Assembly: GCA_910587785.1 (NCBI GenBank) | Contig: CAJUOA010000075.1 | Coordinates: 1 to 16,731 of the forward strand | From: an uncultured Oscillospiraceae bacterium | GTDB lineage: Bacteria > Bacillota > Clostridia > Oscillospirales > Oscillospiraceae | Length of the DNA: 16,731 nucleotides | Direction of reading: 5' to 3' | Part shown: positions 14,252 through 16,731 of the stretch, one piece after another | How positions within the stretch are numbered: the stretch's first letter is position 1 | Layout of the letters: each line of letters starts with the position of its first letter | Position numbers and translations under genes: made by a program | The notes under the pieces: generated by a model | Databases searched by the model: none | Seen by the model: only the letters and a program-made list of their open reading frames with translations | What the model was told of the DNA's origin: nothing

Positions 14252-15005
14252 CCATCAGCTTTCTCGCAATGGCACAGAGGATGCCGCCGATGGGAAAGGT
14301 CAGCCAGCAGACGCCGATGAGGCCCCTGTCGTAGATCAGCATCCCCAGGCACATGGCTGCGGCGGTGAGCATGATGAGGGAGCAGATGGCCTGGAGCCGC
14401 TTCTCCTGGGGTGTGGGGGAGTACTCCCGGTTGTAGGCCTCGATATCATACTTGGACTTTTGGATGCCGCCGTAGATGAGAAAGAACATGCTCACCGCCA
14501 CCACGGCCAGGAAAACGCCGCACAGGAGCATCTCCTGCCGCTCGGGAAGGGCGTCGGCGCAGAAGGCCATGCCCGCCACGGCCAGGAGGATGGCCCCGAT
14601 GGGGGCGGTGATGAGCCAGACGAAGCGCTGGTCAAAGGCGTCGCGCTCCTCCTGGGTGTAAAAGTCCGCTATCACGGGGTGGGCTTTGGCAAAGCGGTCG
14701 TACTGCATCCCGCTTGCCACCAGAACCACCACCGAGGCCGCCACGATGAGCATCATCGTCCCGGCGGTGAGGTTCTCCGGCAGGGCGAAGCCCTCCTCCA
14801 GACACGCCAGGGCCGCGCCCAGGATGATGGCGCACACCGCCCCGGCGGTCTTCAGGGCAAAGCGGGACATGAACCGGTCATAGCCCACCGTGTCCTCGGC
14901 CAGGGTGCGCTCCACGCTCCCCCGCACCAGGGTGTCCATATCCGTATGGAAGATGCCGCAGAGCTTCAAAATGGTATCCATCTCCGGATAGCTGGCCCCG
15001 GTATC
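14235..15005 (-). pseudogene. XRE-type HTH regulator with membrane domain, 5' end removed by element insertion
   Basis: From ATG 14981 the frame gives 248 residues, but the reading frame upstream continues without a start as D-T-G-A-S-Y-P-E before MDTILKLCGIFHTDMDTLVRG. That is the usual C-terminal end of an XRE helix-turn-helix domain, normally W-(D/E)-x-G-x-SYPE. Just before the Asp codon the sequence changes to element DNA, and an in-frame TAA follows two codons further upstream. So the DNA-binding helices and the start are missing here. The remainder is a membrane part with five or six hydrophobic stretches: AGAVCAIILGAALACL, GTMMLIVAASVVVLVAS, FVWLITAPIGAILLAVAGMAF, GVFLAVVAVSMFFLIYGG, ICSLIMLTAAAMCLGM and IGVCWLTFPIGGILCAI. 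The other half should lie at the far end of the inserted element. Confidence 0.85.
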
Positions 15006-15008
15006 ACA
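15004..15008 (-). other. Probable attachment site / element boundary
   Basis: Reading the minus strand, the host frame is ...GAT ACC GGG (Asp-Thr-Gly) and the codon before it is TGT instead of the TGG (Trp) expected in this HTH motif. The switch falls next to a GA dinucleotide (15004-15005), the kind of crossover site used by TnpX-type large serine recombinases. The far att site is outside the window, so the exact base is inferred. Confidence 0.6.
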
Positions 15009-15030
15009 TAGTTAAAGATATTGGTGTCAT

Positions 15031-16653
15031 TCAGTCAATCTTGCCGATAAAGCGGTAGAAGATTTCTACCTCCTGTTCCCGGCTTCCGTCCTCGCCCTTG
15101 ACCGCTTCATGGACAAGGATTTTTTCAATCAAAGTATTCAGCAGTTCGGCGGTCAGTTCCGTGGGATTGACGCACGCTTTCATCAGGTCAATCCACTTTT
15201 CAGCGTCAGCGGCGTTCTGGCTTTCGGCGGCGATAGCGGCTTGAAGTTGCTGAACTTTGCTTTCCAGTTCCACCTGCTCGCTCTGGTACTTCCCGGACAG
15301 CATATTGAAGTTGTACTCCGTGATACGGCCAGCCGCCCAATCCTCATACATTTTCGCAAACAGCGTGTCCACTTCGGACTTCCGCTTCTCCGCCCGTTTC
15401 AGTTCGGCGGTCTGCTTCTTTCGAGCGGCGGCAAGTTCTTTGTCGCTGGCACTCAACAGCCGTTTCAAAAGCTGTTCCCGGTCATTCTGCACCTGCGCCG
15501 ACCAGTATTGCAGACGGGAGAGGACATAGGCGTAAAGCACATCATAGCGGATATAGTGCATGGAGCATTGACGGGTTCCCTGTCCGTTCTTGCTGCAATG
15601 GTAGTAGCCATAGGGGGTCTTGTTCTGCTTGTTCTCCCCGTAGGCCAGCGACCAACCGCAGTCCGCACACTTTATCAGTCCGGCGAAAATCTGTGTCGTG
15701 CCGTTCCTGCGCTCCCTCCGGCGGCTTGCTATCTGCTCCTGCACCTGCCGGAAAACCTGTTCGCTGATGATTGCTTCCTGCGTGTCCTCCACCCGCACCC
15801 ATTCACTTTGGGGCTTGCGTACCCGCCGTTTGTTTTTGAAAGAGATGTTCGTTTCCCGGTAGTGGACGGTATGGCCGATGTAGGTTTCGTCTTTCATAAT
15901 GCTCTTGACCTGCGCTATCGTCCATGCGTAGCTTTTTTCCTCCGGCGCACCCGCATAGATGTTTGCAAAAGTGCCGTCACGCTGAAAGTTAATCCAGCCC
16001 GGAGTGGGGACTTTCTCGGCAATCAAAATCCGTGTAATGCTTGCCGCCCCTCTGCCATGAACAGCCAAGTCAAAAATCTTCTCCACTATCCAGCGGGTTT
16101 CCTCGTCAATCATCAGCTTATTCTTGATTTCCGGGTGTTTCCTGTACCCGATGGGAGCATAAGCGCCGATACGCTGTCCTGCGGCAAACTTCGCCTTGAA
16201 AGCAGTCTTGACCTTGCGGCTGGTATCTTTGGCGAACCACTCATTGAACAGGTTTTTGAAAGGAACGAAATCGGAAAGCCCCTTTTCCGTGTCCTCGTTT
16301 TCCGCAACGGCAATATAGCGCACCCGCTTCTCCGGGAACAGAAATTCCAGATAGTAGTCCATCATCACGTGTTCCCTGCCAAAACGGGAGAGGTCTTTTG
16401 TGACAATGCAGTTCACTTTCCCAGCTTCCACATCGTCCATCATGCGCTGGAAATTCGGCCTTTCAAAATTCGTACCCGACCAGCCGTCGTCCACATATTC
16501 CCCGACTACATGAAGTCCCTGTTCTCTTGCGAATTGTTGCAGGATTGTCCGCTGCGTGTCAATGCTCACACTGTCGCCAAAGTTTTCATCGTCACGGCTC
16601 AACCGCAGATAAAGCGCCGTGTTGTAAATGGTAGTATTGTAAGGTTGTTTCAC
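15031..16653 (-). CDS. Large serine recombinase, TnpX-like, with zinc ribbon and DUF4368-type C-terminus
   Basis: 540 residues from a GTG start at 16651-16653; AAGGAGG (16663-16669) is 9 nt upstream, whereas the longer frame from a TTG at 16680 would start upstream of and read through that box. The resolvase domain has ALYLRLSRDD with catalytic Ser19, then VDDGWSGTNFERPNFQRMMDD, IVTKDLSRFGREHVMMDYYLE, and PFKNLFNEWFAKDTSRKVKTAF. The recombinase domain includes PIGYRKHP and WTIAQVKSIMKDETYIGH. A Cys-rich zinc ribbon follows (CADC, YYHCSKNG, RQCSMHYIR), then a coiled coil rich in Lys/Glu/Gln and a C-terminus with LTAELLNTLIEKILVHEA. It catalyses integration and excision of the element through a Ser-DNA intermediate with a 2-bp crossover. 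All motifs are intact, so it should be active. The gene ends 25 bp from the junction. Confidence 0.96.
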   Translation of the reverse strand: MKQPYNTTIYNTALYLRLSRDDENFGDSVSIDTQRTILQQFAREQGLHVVGEYVDDGWSGTNFERPNFQRMMDDVEAGKVNCIVTKDLSRFGREHVMMDYYLEFLFPEKRVRYIAVAENEDTEKGLSDFVPFKNLFNEWFAKDTSRKVKTAFKAKFAAGQRIGAYAPIGYRKHPEIKNKLMIDEETRWIVEKIFDLAVHGRGAASITRILIAEKVPTPGWINFQRDGTFANIYAGAPEEKSYAWTIAQVKSIMKDETYIGHTVHYRETNISFKNKRRVRKPQSEWVRVEDTQEAIISEQVFRQVQEQIASRRRERRNGTTQIFAGLIKCADCGWSLAYGENKQNKTPYGYYHCSKNGQGTRQCSMHYIRYDVLYAYVLSRLQYWSAQVQNDREQLLKRLLSASDKELAAARKKQTAELKRAEKRKSEVDTLFAKMYEDWAAGRITEYNFNMLSGKYQSEQVELESKVQQLQAAIAAESQNAADAEKWIDLMKACVNPTELTAELLNTLIEKILVHEAVKGEDGSREQEVEIFYRFIGKID

Positions 16654-16680
16654 CGTAAAAATCCTCCTTCCAAGAAACAA

Positions 16681-16730
16681 CCCACGCTTACAATACTTTT
16701 GCTCTAAGGCAATTATATCATAAGCGTGGG
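16681..16730 (-). promoter_or_regulatory. Inverted repeat around the recombinase promoter -10
   Basis: A perfect 10-bp inverted repeat, CCCACGCTTA (16681-16690) and TAAGCGTGGG (16721-16730), spaced 30 bp apart. Between the arms the minus strand reads TATAAT (16712-16717), a good -10; its -35 would fall beyond the window. One arm would lie upstream of the -10 and the other in the untranslated leader, so this looks like a paired operator. It could instead be a recombinase binding site. Confidence 0.6.
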
Positions 16731-16731
16731 C

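Larger units (their letters stand above)
15004..16731. mobile_element. One end of an integrated element carrying a large serine recombinase (continues past window)
   Basis: The recombinase gene ends 25 bp from the junction with the HTH remnant, the usual arrangement for TnpX/Tn4451-type transposons and ICEs, where the recombinase lies at one end. The composition is clearly more AT-rich than the chromosome to the left. Cargo lies outside, so the element type (IME, ICE, transposon or prophage) cannot be decided. Confidence 0.75.

Noticed and set aside
15109..16707. 532-residue plus-strand open frame
   Set aside because: Antisense to the serine recombinase, whose motifs are all intact.
1..16731. 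CRISPR array or toxin-antitoxin system
   Set aside because: No regularly spaced direct repeats and no small paired ORFs of those kinds were seen on either strand.

Overview
The window reads as a high-GC, spore-forming Firmicute of the Clostridia, most likely an Oscillospiraceae (Flavonifractor/Lawsonibacter-like). The basis is a T-box leader in front of glycyl-tRNA synthetase, a SpoVAC sporulation protein, AGGAGG-type ribosome binding sites, a GC-rich chromosome and the flavour of the proteins. No strain or species assignment is attempted.

Layout. 1-1589 (minus): glyS (3' part outside the window) with a complete leader: sigma-A-type promoter, glycine T-box (specifier GGC) and attenuator. 1724-2204 (plus): a solitary spoVAC with its own terminator. 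2237-4442 (plus): promoter, a MATE efflux pump and an SDR reductase overlapping by 4 nt. 4449-5756 (plus): a hairpin-rich spacer, then a lipoprotein GH3 beta-N-acetylhexosaminidase. 5770-6439 (minus): an unrecognised, visibly less GC-rich membrane protein with its own promoter. 6501-8514 (plus): an exported/membrane protein of unknown function and an AlaX-type alanyl-tRNA editing protein. 8685-10247 (plus): the most interesting locus. It has a sigma-A-type promoter, a yybP-ykoY (manganese) riboswitch with a terminator, an OadB-type sodium-pump beta subunit and a 39-residue OadG-like membrane peptide, with no biotin-dependent alpha subunit nearby. 10255-11461 (minus): a metal-dependent amidohydrolase with its promoter. 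11537-12085: a gene-free stretch bounded by two inward-pointing structured elements. They share one fold (outer stem, hairpins, a possible pseudoknot, a TAC-loop hairpin, then T6), but their sequences differ. 12093-14120 (minus): a YyaL/DUF255 thioredoxin-like protein. 14235-15005 (minus): the C-terminal remnant of an XRE-type HTH membrane regulator. 15004-end (minus): one end of an integrated element with a large serine recombinase, inserted in the HTH codons of that regulator.

Working together: the glyS leader senses uncharged tRNA-Gly. The MATE-SDR pair is probably co-transcribed. The riboswitch should turn on the OadB/OadG-like pair when manganese is high, which suggests an ion-transport role for a pump subunit normally found in decarboxylase complexes. 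The recombinase element is recent enough that the broken target codon can still be reconstructed (a Trp-Asp-Thr-Gly motif cut at a GA dinucleotide).
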